Source of the DNA: Candidatus Methanoperedens sp.
Lineage (GTDB): Archaea > Halobacteriota > Methanosarcinia > Methanosarcinales > Methanoperedenaceae
DNA: 64,000 bases
NCBI GenBank assembly: GCA_023249105.1
Contig: JAHFDG010000010.1
Coordinates: 1 to 64,000, forward strand
Direction of reading: 5' to 3'
The first letter of the stretch is position 1. Each line of letters opens with the position of its first letter. The notes beneath the pieces are model-generated. The model was not told the DNA's origin. It worked only from the letters and a program-made list of their open reading frames with translations, and searched no databases. Shown here piece after piece: positions 8,763 to 16,870 of this stretch. The translations under genes were made by a program, and so were the position numbers.

Positions 8763-8855
8763 GGATTCCAAGTACACAGGGTTCGCTTCTACTCATATTT
8801 TATCATAACTGCTTTAGAGACATTTATTAGATCCTTGATTAAGGCTCGTCAAATC

Positions 8856-9542
8856 TTATTGACCCTTCTGATAAGCCACATCTGTAAGGGTTGCCATATC
8901 ACTAACAGCTCCGGCATAAATGGAGGCTATCTTTACGCTGAAAATATTGTTGTAATTGTAGGTTTCACCTTCAACCAGAACTTTATCATCTAATTTAATT
9001 CCATTTCTGGAAAGAGTTAGCCATATTTGCTTTGGTGTAGCCCTGGAATCTATTGCATTAGCCTGTACCGACCAGCCATCACCGATATTCCAGGTCTCAC
9101 CAACAGCCAGTGTTATTCTCGCCCCCGATGTCCCATCAACAATTCGAGATGGCGCTGACGCTAAATTTAGATATACGCTGCCGGTCTTTACCCCGCCATT
9201 TGAGGTTACGGTGATAGTTCCTGTATATCTTCCGGGAGCGAGGCCGGCAGTATTGACATTTATAGTAATAGTACCGGAACCGGTTCCACTTTCCGGGTAA
9301 ACTTTTATCCACCATGGCTGGTCAGCTCTTACATTCCAGGACAATGTCCCGCCACCAGTATTGGATATGTAGAAATCCTGATATCTGGCTCCTGCACTGC
9401 TGATATCGAAATTAAAGGACGGCGGGTCAGGGGCTACGGACAGAATCGGCGGTCTGGCAATCAGGTATGCGATTATGCCAATGATGATAAAAACAGCAAC
9501 GATAATTATATTTCTCAAGTTTGAAGGCTTCTCTTCGTTCAT
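8856..9542 (-). CDS. membrane-anchored BACON/S-layer-like surface protein
   Basis: The 228-residue protein begins with a cytoplasmic stub, one membrane helix (about residues 12-31) and then an exported region. Residues ~35-125 resemble a BACON-type beta-sandwich (FYISNTGGGTLSWNV, then GRYTGTITVTSNGG). The last ~90 residues resemble the repeated domain of methanosarcinal S-layer proteins (WNIGDGWSVQANAID..., then WLTLSRNGIKLDDKVLVEG). It probably binds or joins the cell-surface layer. I start at the ATG at 9542, behind a GGTGAG ribosome-binding site, rather than at the GTG codons upstream. Confidence 0.7.
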   Translation of the reverse strand: MNEEKPSNLRNIIIVAVFIIIGIIAYLIARPPILSVAPDPPSFNFDISSAGARYQDFYISNTGGGTLSWNVRADQPWWIKVYPESGTGSGTITINVNTAGLAPGRYTGTITVTSNGGVKTGSVYLNLASAPSRIVDGTSGARITLAVGETWNIGDGWSVQANAIDSRATPKQIWLTLSRNGIKLDDKVLVEGETYNYNNIFSVKIASIYAGAVSDMATLTDVAYQKGQ

Positions 9543-9554
9543 CTCTCTCACCAC

Positions 9555-9825
9555 TTTACCGAGGTTTCCAGGTCGAAATCATCTAACTTTGTTATTTCCA
9601 TAGTTTATAACATCCTTTCCTTGATACATCCTTCAAAGACATTAACATTACTTTCACCCTCACGAAACCGGCTGAAATGCCAAGCCCTCAAACATCCGCG
9701 CCGATGCATCCACACACACAACACAACATCCCTGATTTTCGATCCCCGATTAAATTCTGGAGACATTAAAATTGATAATCAAGTAGTTGAGAAATGTTAT
9801 TGAGCTGGATGTTTCTGATTTTTAT
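9555..9825. other. gene-free stretch with a GC-rich dispersed motif
   Basis: No convincing gene is visible in these 271 bases. CATCCGCGCCGATGC at 9693-9707 is repeated exactly at 22336-22350, in the opposite relation to its flanks, and is itself a near palindrome. Confidence 0.4.
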
Positions 9826-10386
9826 TTATATTTTTTTCTGTATCAAAAACCAATACTCAAAAAGTTCCTTTTCCTTTTCTTCATAATTATCGAATTTAGT
9901 AGATATAATCCTCCAGAAATGTTCGTTATGTTTTCTTTGAATTACATGAATCATTTCATGAAAAATCACATATTGTATTAAATTATCAGGTAAGTATTTC
10001 AAAAGCGTATTAATTGTAAGATTCATATTTGGGCTGCAGCTTCCCCATTTTGATTTCATTCTCCTGAAATACAAGTTGTTTATATTGATTTTTAAATCTG
10101 AAGAGATAATCTCAACAATAGAGGATATCAACTTCTTTAGCTCTTCATCTGTTCTTTTCAAATCAAGTTCTTTCTTTTGTGCCTTCTCTAATGCTGCTGC
10201 AATCTCAGAACTTCGCTTGAAAATCCAATCTTGATGCTTCTCTATAAGGTCACTATAATCTTTATGATCTTTTGGCATGACCAGTAACAGTTTACCAGTT
10301 TTGAATTCCAATCTTGGATATTTTATGTTTCGATGAACTATTTCATAATTTATGGTTGAATCATTGATTCGAACTTGGTTTTCCAT
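9826..10386 (-). CDS. YgjP-type (DUF45) metal-dependent peptidase
   Basis: The 186-residue protein has the zinc-binding HExxH motif in FHEMIHVIQRKHNEHFW near its C-terminus, preceded by KSKWGSCSPNMNLTIN, the hallmark of the YgjP/DUF45 family. These putative zincin peptidases are commonly encoded beside type I restriction genes, and here the gene overlaps the 3' end of hsdR by 26 bases. I chose the ATG at 10386; an ATG at 10404 would lengthen the overlap. Substrate and role in the restriction locus are unknown. Confidence 0.85.
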   Translation of the reverse strand: MENQVRINDSTINYEIVHRNIKYPRLEFKTGKLLLVMPKDHKDYSDLIEKHQDWIFKRSSEIAAALEKAQKKELDLKRTDEELKKLISSIVEIISSDLKININNLYFRRMKSKWGSCSPNMNLTINTLLKYLPDNLIQYVIFHEMIHVIQRKHNEHFWRIISTKFDNYEEKEKELFEYWFLIQKKI

Positions 10387-13300
10387 AGTTCTCCACATTT
10401 TCAATTAAATTCTGATATAAACTATTGAGTTCGTCAAGCTTCATTCCATATCTTTTAACATATCTGCGTACAAAACGGCGAACTTCTCTTTCAACAGTTT
10501 TTCTTGCTGTTTGCTGTACAGCCCAATTGTTAAAAATATGATATCGTAATCCATCAGATAGTTCTCTGACATCTTGTATAAATTCGCTATCTTCTCCGAA
10601 ATTCTTCTCTAAATTCAGAAGCAAGGAATATTCCATGTCAGAAAAACCCAAATCCTTCTGTCTTTGAGAGAGTTTCTCAATTTTCTTGAATACTTCTATC
10701 CCTTCGGCGTAAATCCGCTCAAAATCTTTAGTTTTTTCTTTCCAGAGTTTTAAAATCCTCTCCACTTTTTCGGTCAAGGATTCGTAAACTGGATTTTTAT
10801 GTTTTTCTACTAAAACCAGCCTATTCAATGTAAATACAATGCTTGCAGCTTTTTCTTCTTTGCTTTTGGCCTTTTCTTCCAGAGCCCTGAGATAATTCTC
10901 GTCAAAACTTATCACTGGCAGATCATTTCGCAGATTCTCAAGTTCTGTTGTCCTGTGAACATACCTCAAGGTCTTTTCGAAATATTTCTGGACATACATT
11001 TCATGCCCGAGCTGGCTCTGCAAGACCGTATTCATATAAAATGTGTAGATACCTGATATCCATTTAAAGTCAGAGAAGCGCTCAACTTTGATTTCAGCAG
11101 GCCCTAAGAGTTCAAAGATATTTCTGAGTTCTCTGTAATCTTCTAGGAATCTCTTGCTGTTCTCTTCATCTGTTGTGAGAACTTCAATTGCTTTAAGCAT
11201 GGTCTGCCTGTCGTAGCTATCTTTTGGAATATCAGAAAAAAGAGCAAGTAGCTCATCAAGCAGCATATTAAAGTTCTCCCTCAGACTATCCATTCCTGAG
11301 AGTGCACCTTTAATTTCTTCTTCGCTGTATAATTCAAAAGCTCGCTTAAATTCTTTTAATATCCCTATATAGTCTAATATTACTCCAGCTTCTTTTATTC
11401 CCTTATATGGTCTGTTTGTCCTTGCTATTGCCTGGAGGAGACGGTGTTCCTTTAAAGGCTTATCAAGGTACATGGTCTGGAGAATTGGCGCATCAAAGCC
11501 AGTTAATAACATATCGGTAACAATCAATATCTTTGGATACTCTTCTTCCTTGAATTTCTCTATAACTTCCTTGCGTATCTCATCCATCTCCTTTTCGCCA
11601 TATTGCGCCTTTGCTTCAGTGATTCTGTGCTGTATGATCTGAGTATCACTTCTTTCATTATAGGTCATAATGACTTCGGAGTATTCTTTCGGCAGCCACT
11701 TATCTAGCGCTTGTTTGTAATAGGCGCAAGCTTTCCGGCTGGCCGCAACCACCATAGCTTTGTACGTTCCATCAACATTTTCTTTGAAGTGCAGAGCTAT
11801 ATCCTTTGCAATCAACTCAATCCTTTTAGGATTTTCAAGGAACATGTTTATGGCATTGAGCCGCTTCTTTACTCCCTCTTCCACCTTGTCCCTTATATCA
11901 TCAGAAAGTTCCTCAAATTCCACTTCAAGGAATGTCTCAAGCATATCTTTTTTCAGGTGAACTTCCTTTTCCAGCCTCGGCTGATAGACAAGTTTTACCG
12001 TGAATCCGTCCTGAATAGAGTCTGTAATGAAGTACCTGTCAAGATATTTCTCTTCAGGCGGATAGCTGAATTCAAGATAGGTATCCTTTCCTCTTTTAGA
12101 GATTGGAGTTCCTGTCAGGGAGAAGAAAAATGCATTTTTCAGGATTTTCTTCATCTGACCGGCCATGGTTCCATACTGGCTCCTGTGCCCTTCATCGATG
12201 AACGCAACCACGTTCTTTCTGGTCAGAATTGTTTCTCTTTGCTTTGAGAGTTCTTCCAGTTCCTTCTGCAATTCACTCAATTCTTCTACCCTGAACTTGT
12301 GTATCAGGGTTATCATTATGCCCCGCTTGCCTTTTCCCTCATCGTGTTTCAAAACCTTTCTCAATTCGTGGATGGAACCGATAATCTCAGGTTTTACAAT
12401 GTCAAGCGAATTGAATTCATCATAGAGCTGCTCTTCCAGCTCGATCCTGTCCACGATGAAAAAGATAGAGGGGTTTTCAAGGCTCTTTAGATGATAGAGT
12501 TTGTGAGCTGCAAAAATCATGGTCAGCGTCTTGCCCGACCCCTGCCAGTGCCATATCAGCCCTTTATTCTTTTCGTCCTCTCCTCTCAGGTTGGCAGATA
12601 CCCTATCAACGATTTTCCTGGCTGCCCTGTACTGCATGTACCTTGCGATAACCTTTGTGGCATTTCCCATTTCCACTCTGAAGAACATGAAGTTGCGGAT
12701 GATATCCAATAATACGTCCTTTGAGAGCATCTCAATGGTGGAATCGATGGAGTCTTTTTCTTCTTCCTTCCATTGATTGGCTTTAATCTCTTCCTGCCAT
12801 GGGACAATAGGGAAGTACATGGCGGTCTGCTCTACAGCTATGCCTATCTGAACGTATTTGTAAAGTTCCGGAACCGTTTTTTCATAGTCCTTTATCTGCC
12901 TGTATGCATCGAACCAGTTTTCGGAGAAGCTTGCAGGGTTCTTGCATTCAATTTCCACAAGCGGAATGCCATTGACATAGAGCATTATGTCGGTTCGTAT
13001 GTCGTCCCTGCCGTGATAGACCACCTGCCTGCTCACGATGAACTCGTTGTTATCCATGTCATCAAAGTCAAACAGCCTGACATATTTCACCACCCGCTCT
13101 TTTTCGAACTTTATTGGTACGCCAAACTTGAGATAGTTGAGAATTTGCTTTAGTCCCTCATTCCCGGAGCCTTTGAGCTTCAGTTCATTCAGGACGTGTT
13201 TTAATTCCTCATCCCCGATTCCTTTGTCTTTATTTAGCCTCTTTATTGCCCTGACAAGATTAGTGAGTAGCAGAGGTTCGCTGAAGCTTTCTCTCTCAAG

Positions 13301-13390
13301 CTCGTTAGCTGGCATGAAACGCCAGCCTTTTTCGATGAGTTTTTCAATGATATAATCCTCGACAAGGGATTTTTCAGTGAACTTTGGCAT
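10361..13390 (-). CDS. hsdR: type I restriction endonuclease, R subunit
   Basis: HsdR is the ATP-driven translocase and nuclease of the type I complex. The ~1009-residue protein has an N-terminal nuclease core ending LVEIECKNP (PD-(D/E)xK type), a superfamily-2 helicase with Walker A WQGSGKT and DEAD-box variant FIDEGHRSQ, motif III FSLTGTP, and motif VI QAIARTNRP, followed by the helical C-terminal region that docks on the methylase core. Coding is intact. I start at the ATG at 13390 (MPKFTEKS), six bases from the upstream gene's stop, rather than at 13456. hsdS and hsdM are upstream on the same strand but separated by 3-8 kb of other genes. Confidence 0.93.
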   Translation of the reverse strand: MPKFTEKSLVEDYIIEKLIEKGWRFMPANELERESFSEPLLLTNLVRAIKRLNKDKGIGDEELKHVLNELKLKGSGNEGLKQILNYLKFGVPIKFEKERVVKYVRLFDFDDMDNNEFIVSRQVVYHGRDDIRTDIMLYVNGIPLVEIECKNPASFSENWFDAYRQIKDYEKTVPELYKYVQIGIAVEQTAMYFPIVPWQEEIKANQWKEEEKDSIDSTIEMLSKDVLLDIIRNFMFFRVEMGNATKVIARYMQYRAARKIVDRVSANLRGEDEKNKGLIWHWQGSGKTLTMIFAAHKLYHLKSLENPSIFFIVDRIELEEQLYDEFNSLDIVKPEIIGSIHELRKVLKHDEGKGKRGIMITLIHKFRVEELSELQKELEELSKQRETILTRKNVVAFIDEGHRSQYGTMAGQMKKILKNAFFFSLTGTPISKRGKDTYLEFSYPPEEKYLDRYFITDSIQDGFTVKLVYQPRLEKEVHLKKDMLETFLEVEFEELSDDIRDKVEEGVKKRLNAINMFLENPKRIELIAKDIALHFKENVDGTYKAMVVAASRKACAYYKQALDKWLPKEYSEVIMTYNERSDTQIIQHRITEAKAQYGEKEMDEIRKEVIEKFKEEEYPKILIVTDMLLTGFDAPILQTMYLDKPLKEHRLLQAIARTNRPYKGIKEAGVILDYIGILKEFKRAFELYSEEEIKGALSGMDSLRENFNMLLDELLALFSDIPKDSYDRQTMLKAIEVLTTDEENSKRFLEDYRELRNIFELLGPAEIKVERFSDFKWISGIYTFYMNTVLQSQLGHEMYVQKYFEKTLRYVHRTTELENLRNDLPVISFDENYLRALEEKAKSKEEKAASIVFTLNRLVLVEKHKNPVYESLTEKVERILKLWKEKTKDFERIYAEGIEVFKKIEKLSQRQKDLGFSDMEYSLLLNLEKNFGEDSEFIQDVRELSDGLRYHIFNNWAVQQTARKTVEREVRRFVRRYVKRYGMKLDELNSLYQNLIENVENYGKPSSNQ

Positions 13391-13395
13391 AGCTC

Positions 13396-14382
13396 TTATG
13401 ACTTCTCCTTCCCCATGCAGCATTTCTTGTATTTCTTCCCTGAACCGCAGGGGCAAGGGTCGTTCCTTCCGATCTTTTCTTTTTTCTGCAATGAGCTCAT
13501 CACTTCAGATTCGAAATTTTCATCATCTATATCAGAGCTATCCTCATAATCAAATTCCTCTTCATCCTCTTCTTCATAATTTATCAGATGAAGATGTTCA
13601 ATATTTTCCCTTGAGAAATGGTTAAGAGGATCTTTTGTATTTCTCTTAAAATCTTCTTCATCCATATCAGAAAAAACACCATTAATGACTTCTTCTAGTT
13701 CATCTTCTTTCACAAATGGATCATCAATTATTCCATCCTCAAATGCCCTGTGGATATCCGGCATTACAGATGGATCATGGAATGAAGCAAGATCATCTGC
13801 GACAAGACCTGCAAATGTGCCATCCTGGGTGGTTCCAAGAAGTGTTATCAAATGCTGCTTTATGTCGTTCTGATGCTCTGGGAATTTTTTCCCCAATGCT
13901 ACCAGAGCCGATGCTGCTGTTGACCTTGCAAAAGGCTCAAGAGTCTCATCTTCTGTAAATTCCTTGAGGGGTTCTATGAAATCTTTCCCGAACGCAACCA
14001 ACAGGCTTGCTACATCTTCTGTTATCCAATCATTCAAATCATCTTCATGGTATCGTATTATATCGACTAAAAGCTCGAATGATTCTTTAGTCCTGATGAG
14101 TGCAAGTATATGAATAGCATGGATAGGAGACCAGCCTCTGCCGGGACCGTTATCGCGCCAATGTTTGCCATCCTGTAACAATTTCCTGAGGTAGAAAACT
14201 GCATCATCTTTTTTAGCGATCTCCTGCGCAAGCTTTTTGTTCACATAAAGCCCGAGTTCGGTCATTATATCTATCAGTACTGCTGCCGGATATCCGGGAA
14301 GGTCTTCTTTCAGGTCATCCCAATCATATTCAGTTTCCTGACTTATGAGATCCGCAAAATCTTCGTCTTTATATGATGCCAT
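13396..14382 (-). CDS. HEAT-like repeat protein with C-terminal SEC-C zinc motif
   Basis: The 328-residue protein has a helical N-terminal region resembling DUF1186/HEAT-type repeats, a strongly acidic stretch near residues 275-300 ([19 protein letters not shown]), and a C-terminal SEC-C motif [18 protein letters not shown] that binds zinc as in SecA tails. It ends six bases before the preferred hsdR start, so it is probably co-transcribed with it. A role as adaptor or in restriction control is possible but not shown by the sequence. Confidence 0.75.
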   Translation of the reverse strand: MASYKDEDFADLISQETEYDWDDLKEDLPGYPAAVLIDIMTELGLYVNKKLAQEIAKKDDAVFYLRKLLQDGKHWRDNGPGRGWSPIHAIHILALIRTKESFELLVDIIRYHEDDLNDWITEDVASLLVAFGKDFIEPLKEFTEDETLEPFARSTAASALVALGKKFPEHQNDIKQHLITLLGTTQDGTFAGLVADDLASFHDPSVMPDIHRAFEDGIIDDPFVKEDELEEVINGVFSDMDEEDFKRNTKDPLNHFSRENIEHLHLINYEEEDEEEFDYEDSSDIDDENFESEVMSSLQKKEKIGRNDPCPCGSGKKYKKCCMGKEKS

Positions 14383-14384
14383 TT

Positions 14385-14897
14385 TTATTCCTCTCCAAGT
14401 TCGTTGTAATAGATTTCGCTTAGCGTGTCATGGTATCCCCATCCCATGCCTTCTGTCTTCGTTACGACAGCTTTCAGTCTTGGTCTGAATTTCTCTATAA
14501 GGTTTTTATCCTCCCACTTATTGAGAAGTTCAACAACATCCCCGTACATGCATTCCAGGCTGTAATAAAATTGCTCGTACATATCGCCGTATGTTAGTGT
14601 GATTTCTGTTCCCGTTTCTACATAAAGTATCATGAGGTCTATCAGGCTCTCTCTATCATTGGAGGCTTTCTTGAAGTCACTGATAGCTTTTTTGGCGACA
14701 TTCAACTTGATTCTTCCTTCAAAACCGCTTAAAATTTTCTTTTTATAATGCTCAACCGACTCTGCCAGATGCTCGGAACCCTGGAGTTTTGTTTCAAGCC
14801 ATGCCATGTTATCTTTTCGGAGTCTGGCAAGCTCAAGAACAAGCCCGATAAGCTCTTTTTTCTCATATCCTTCTAATGTCTTTTTAAGCTCTTTCAT
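14385..14897 (-). CDS. conserved helical protein, DUF6155-like
   Basis: The 170-residue all-helical protein has no membrane or catalytic motif that I can identify. Its opening ([23 protein letters not shown]) and the later [18 protein letters not shown] segment resemble the DUF6155 group of uncharacterised proteins; this is a tentative match. It is packed between the SEC-C protein (3-base gap downstream) and a 69-residue frame (4-base overlap upstream), so it belongs to the hsdR transcription unit. Confidence 0.6.
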   Translation of the reverse strand: MKELKKTLEGYEKKELIGLVLELARLRKDNMAWLETKLQGSEHLAESVEHYKKKILSGFEGRIKLNVAKKAISDFKKASNDRESLIDLMILYVETGTEITLTYGDMYEQFYYSLECMYGDVVELLNKWEDKNLIEKFRPRLKAVVTKTEGMGWGYHDTLSEIYYNELGEE

Positions 14898-15103
14898 ACT
14901 ACTTCCACCTTCAACCTCTTCCTCTCCTTCAACAGCTCAATGTCACCAAAAGTTTTATCACACAGTATAGTTCTATATACCATTAGCAGGTAAGACCTAA
15001 AAGCCAGTGTACCTTGAGGCGCACGCACGAGTGCTTTTAGTTGCTGCAACTTTCTTCTACAAGACATGATATTGAAAAATGATTTTTCAGTTAATTGAGG
15101 CAT
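14894..15103 (-). CDS. small basic hypothetical protein, 69 aa
   Basis: This short frame (MPQLTEKSFFNIMSCRRKL...) joins the HEPN gene upstream (3-base gap) and overlaps the following gene by 4 bases, which argues that it is translated. It has many basic residues and a hydrophobic stretch FRSYLLMVY. No family is recognised. It may equally be a fragment left by rearrangement in the island. Confidence 0.35.
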   Translation of the reverse strand: MPQLTEKSFFNIMSCRRKLQQLKALVRAPQGTLAFRSYLLMVYRTILCDKTFGDIELLKERKRLKVEVV

Positions 15104-15106
15104 TAT

Positions 15107-15586
15107 TCACACCTGCTTTAGCAGAGTATCCATTTTCATTCTGATTTTTGTAATCTTTTCGCTGTTTAATTTCTCTATGAAATCAAGGGTTTTTGAGTTG
15201 AATATCTCAGCAGCCTGGATTAATTCTTCAACTTCTGCCTTCATTATTTTAAAATCAACATAGTACTGCTTGTCGATTCTTTCTTTTTTGGCATAGGAAA
15301 TAAGAGTGTTATCGATGTTGAACAATTCCTTAAGGAGAATTATTCCGGCGGAATGGTTCTCGCATTTTATTCCAACCCTGAAGAACAGGGAAAGAAGCAT
15401 GTAATACATGCTGTAATAAGCCAGCGAGACGGATTCTTCCAATCGGTCATTTTTTAAAAGAAGTTTTGCGGATATTAGGTGGCTATCTGATTTTTTCATG
15501 TAAGAAGACATAATCTCTTCGCTGGGCGGGACAAGCTGGAGTTTCCTCTCCTCCTGCAATCTATTGAAGAAATCCGATTTTTTCAT
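15107..15586 (-). CDS. HEPN-domain protein (toxin partner of MNT)
   Basis: The 159-residue helical protein has the HEPN layout: a helix KKSDSHLISAKLLLKNDRLEESVSLAYYSMYYMLLSLFF, then R...H residues in RVGIKCENH and later helices. HEPN proteins paired with minimal nucleotidyltransferases form type VII-like toxin-antitoxin or abortive-infection modules, in which HEPN is an RNase or RNA-binding toxin and the nucleotidyltransferase modifies it. The gene overlaps the wHTH-MNT gene upstream by 26 bases. It sits inside the restriction locus between hsdS and hsdR. Confidence 0.8.
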   Translation of the reverse strand: MKKSDFFNRLQEERKLQLVPPSEEIMSSYMKKSDSHLISAKLLLKNDRLEESVSLAYYSMYYMLLSLFFRVGIKCENHSAGIILLKELFNIDNTLISYAKKERIDKQYYVDFKIMKAEVEELIQAAEIFNSKTLDFIEKLNSEKITKIRMKMDTLLKQV

Positions 15587-16106
15587 AAAATAACTCTGCT
15601 CCCTTGATTATTACATGATTTTTTTCGATCTCTTTAATAAGCGGGCTTGACCTGTCGTATTCCCCAAGTTTCACGCTCAATCTTGAGTTAAGAAGTTCAA
15701 GCTCCTGTTTCAGGTTCCTGTCTTTTGTTTCGACAAATACATCAATGTCGCTGTTCTTGTTCGCTGTGCCTTTTGCATAGCTTCCGAAGAGGACTGCAAG
15801 CCCGATTTCTTTATTTTGCTGGATGTCCTTTATTGTTTTTCTGAGTTCAGGGTATTTTTTCAATATTTTATTTAATTTATACAATTCTGATATAAGAGCA
15901 TAGTTTCTTGCTTCCATGTTCCTTTTAAGAAAATAAACCTTGTTCCTTCCCTCCTTCCTGAATTCCAGAACATTTTCGCTGACGAGTTCTTTCAGGTTCC
16001 TACTCACTGTCATGTGGTTTGTGTCAAGCCTTTTAGCCAGTGCTCTTGCATGTATCTCCTCGCCCAATAGTACATCTACAATCTCACTGGATATATTTAG
16101 TTCCAT
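15561..16106 (-). CDS. winged-helix + minimal nucleotidyltransferase (MNT) fusion
   Basis: The N-terminal ~70 residues form a winged helix (HARALAKRLDTNHMTVSRNLKELVSENVLEF...). Residues ~95-180 are a DNA-polymerase-beta-type nucleotidyltransferase with the active-site motif LFGSYAKGTANKNSDIDVFVE. This is the likely antitoxin of the HEPN gene downstream, carrying its own DNA-binding domain. I start at the ATG at 16106: it lies five bases after the palindrome AACAAATTTGTT (16111-16122) and about 25 bases from a TATA-like GTATATATG, which also contains an upstream ATG at 16133. Autoregulation through the palindrome is inferred. Confidence 0.8.
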   Translation of the reverse strand: MELNISSEIVDVLLGEEIHARALAKRLDTNHMTVSRNLKELVSENVLEFRKEGRNKVYFLKRNMEARNYALISELYKLNKILKKYPELRKTIKDIQQNKEIGLAVLFGSYAKGTANKNSDIDVFVETKDRNLKQELELLNSRLSVKLGEYDRSSPLIKEIEKNHVIIKGAELFYEKIGFLQ

Positions 16107-16110
16107 ATGT

Positions 16111-16122
16111 AACAAATTTGTT
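16111..16122. promoter_or_regulatory. 12-bp palindromic operator of the HEPN/MNT pair
   Basis: AACAAATTTGTT is a perfect palindrome between a TATA-like element (about 16128-16138) and the ATG at 16106 on the minus strand. Its position suits repression by the winged helix fused to the nucleotidyltransferase. Confidence 0.45.
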
Positions 16123-16144
16123 CCATTAATCATATATACTTTTC

Positions 16145-16549
16145 TTATTTCAATAAATCGAGGGCTGCTATTGGTTTTATAATCTTAATCTTTCCATACT
16201 CTTTCAAATCAAGAAGATGCTTATCTCCTGAGACAATATAAGAAGCTCCGGAAGTAACAGCACATTCCAGTATCTTGTTATCGTCCGGATCAGCTTTTAT
16301 GACATCTATTTCGATTTCAGGATTTACGATTTCGGAGAAAGATATGATAGCATCAATGAAAGTATTTACTTCTTCCTCTGTGTATCCGAATTTCTCCCTT
16401 GAAATTACGTCTTTTAATTCGCTCAATATGTCTTTTGAAATAGATAGGGTATAGCTTTTTTTCACTCTGTCCAATAGTAAAGCGGGATTGCCCCTTTTTG
16501 ACATTAAAGCCGAAACAAAAACGTTTGTATCAAGAACAAATTTCAGCAT
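16145..16549 (-). CDS. PIN-domain toxin (VapC-like ribonuclease)
   Basis: The 134-residue PIN protein has the metal-binding acidic residues expected of the fold: DTNVFVSAL at the N-terminus, a central glutamate region (LSELKDVISREKF) and DPDDNKILECAV followed by SGDKHLLDL. It belongs to the 'toxin-antitoxin toxin component, PIN family' group and should cleave RNA. It overlaps the AbrB-type antitoxin gene upstream by 7 bases, a normal arrangement for such pairs. Confidence 0.88.
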   Translation of the reverse strand: MLKFVLDTNVFVSALMSKRGNPALLLDRVKKSYTLSISKDILSELKDVISREKFGYTEEEVNTFIDAIISFSEIVNPEIEIDVIKADPDDNKILECAVTSGASYIVSGDKHLLDLKEYGKIKIIKPIAALDLLK

Positions 16550-16824
16550 CTCTTACCTTTTTGTGTTCTGTACGCTTCAATTTCTTTTTCCACGTCTTCC
16601 TCTGTCAAACCTCTGGCTTCGGCTTTTTCCCTGAGTGGCATTAAAATATCCCTTATACTTTTCTCATATATTTCGGGTTTGACCTTTTTCAAAAGTATGT
16701 TTTCTCCTTTGCTGAAAACCAGAAGTTTATCCTGTTCTCTCAGACCGAGCAGTTGCATTATTTTCTTAGGTATCACTATCTGTCCTTTGGACGAGATGGT
16801 GACCATATCGATTGTTTCATTCAT
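16543..16824 (-). CDS. AbrB/MazE-type antitoxin
   Basis: The 93-residue protein opens with MVTISSKGQIVIPKKIMQLLGLREQDKLLV, the swapped-hairpin AbrB DNA-binding fold, and ends in a helical tail that likely wraps the PIN toxin. It precedes the toxin and overlaps it. The perfect palindrome AAGATATATCTT at 16828-16839 lies three bases upstream of its ATG and overlaps the TATA-like sequence, consistent with autorepression. Confidence 0.88.
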   Translation of the reverse strand: MNETIDMVTISSKGQIVIPKKIMQLLGLREQDKLLVFSKGENILLKKVKPEIYEKSIRDILMPLREKAEARGLTEEDVEKEIEAYRTQKGKRC

Positions 16825-16827
16825 AGT

Positions 16828-16839
16828 AAGATATATCTT
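16828..16839. promoter_or_regulatory. palindromic operator/TATA of the AbrB-PIN pair
   Basis: AAGATATATCTT is a perfect 12-bp palindrome directly upstream of the antitoxin ATG at 16824. The hexamer GTAAGA occurs twice nearby, at 16826 and again in GTAAGAC about 18 bases on, giving further half-sites. Confidence 0.4.
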
Positions 16840-16870
16840 GTTTGTAAGACTTAAACTTTTTGATTGAAAT

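Noticed and set aside
8733-8993. An 86-codon plus-strand frame over the stem-loop pair
   Set aside because: It runs across the hairpins and into the opposite strand of the BACON/S-layer-like gene; composition is not protein-like.
9621-9981. Short plus-strand frames before and across the YgjP-type gene
   Set aside because: Low-complexity or antisense to a clear gene; no ribosome-binding site or family.
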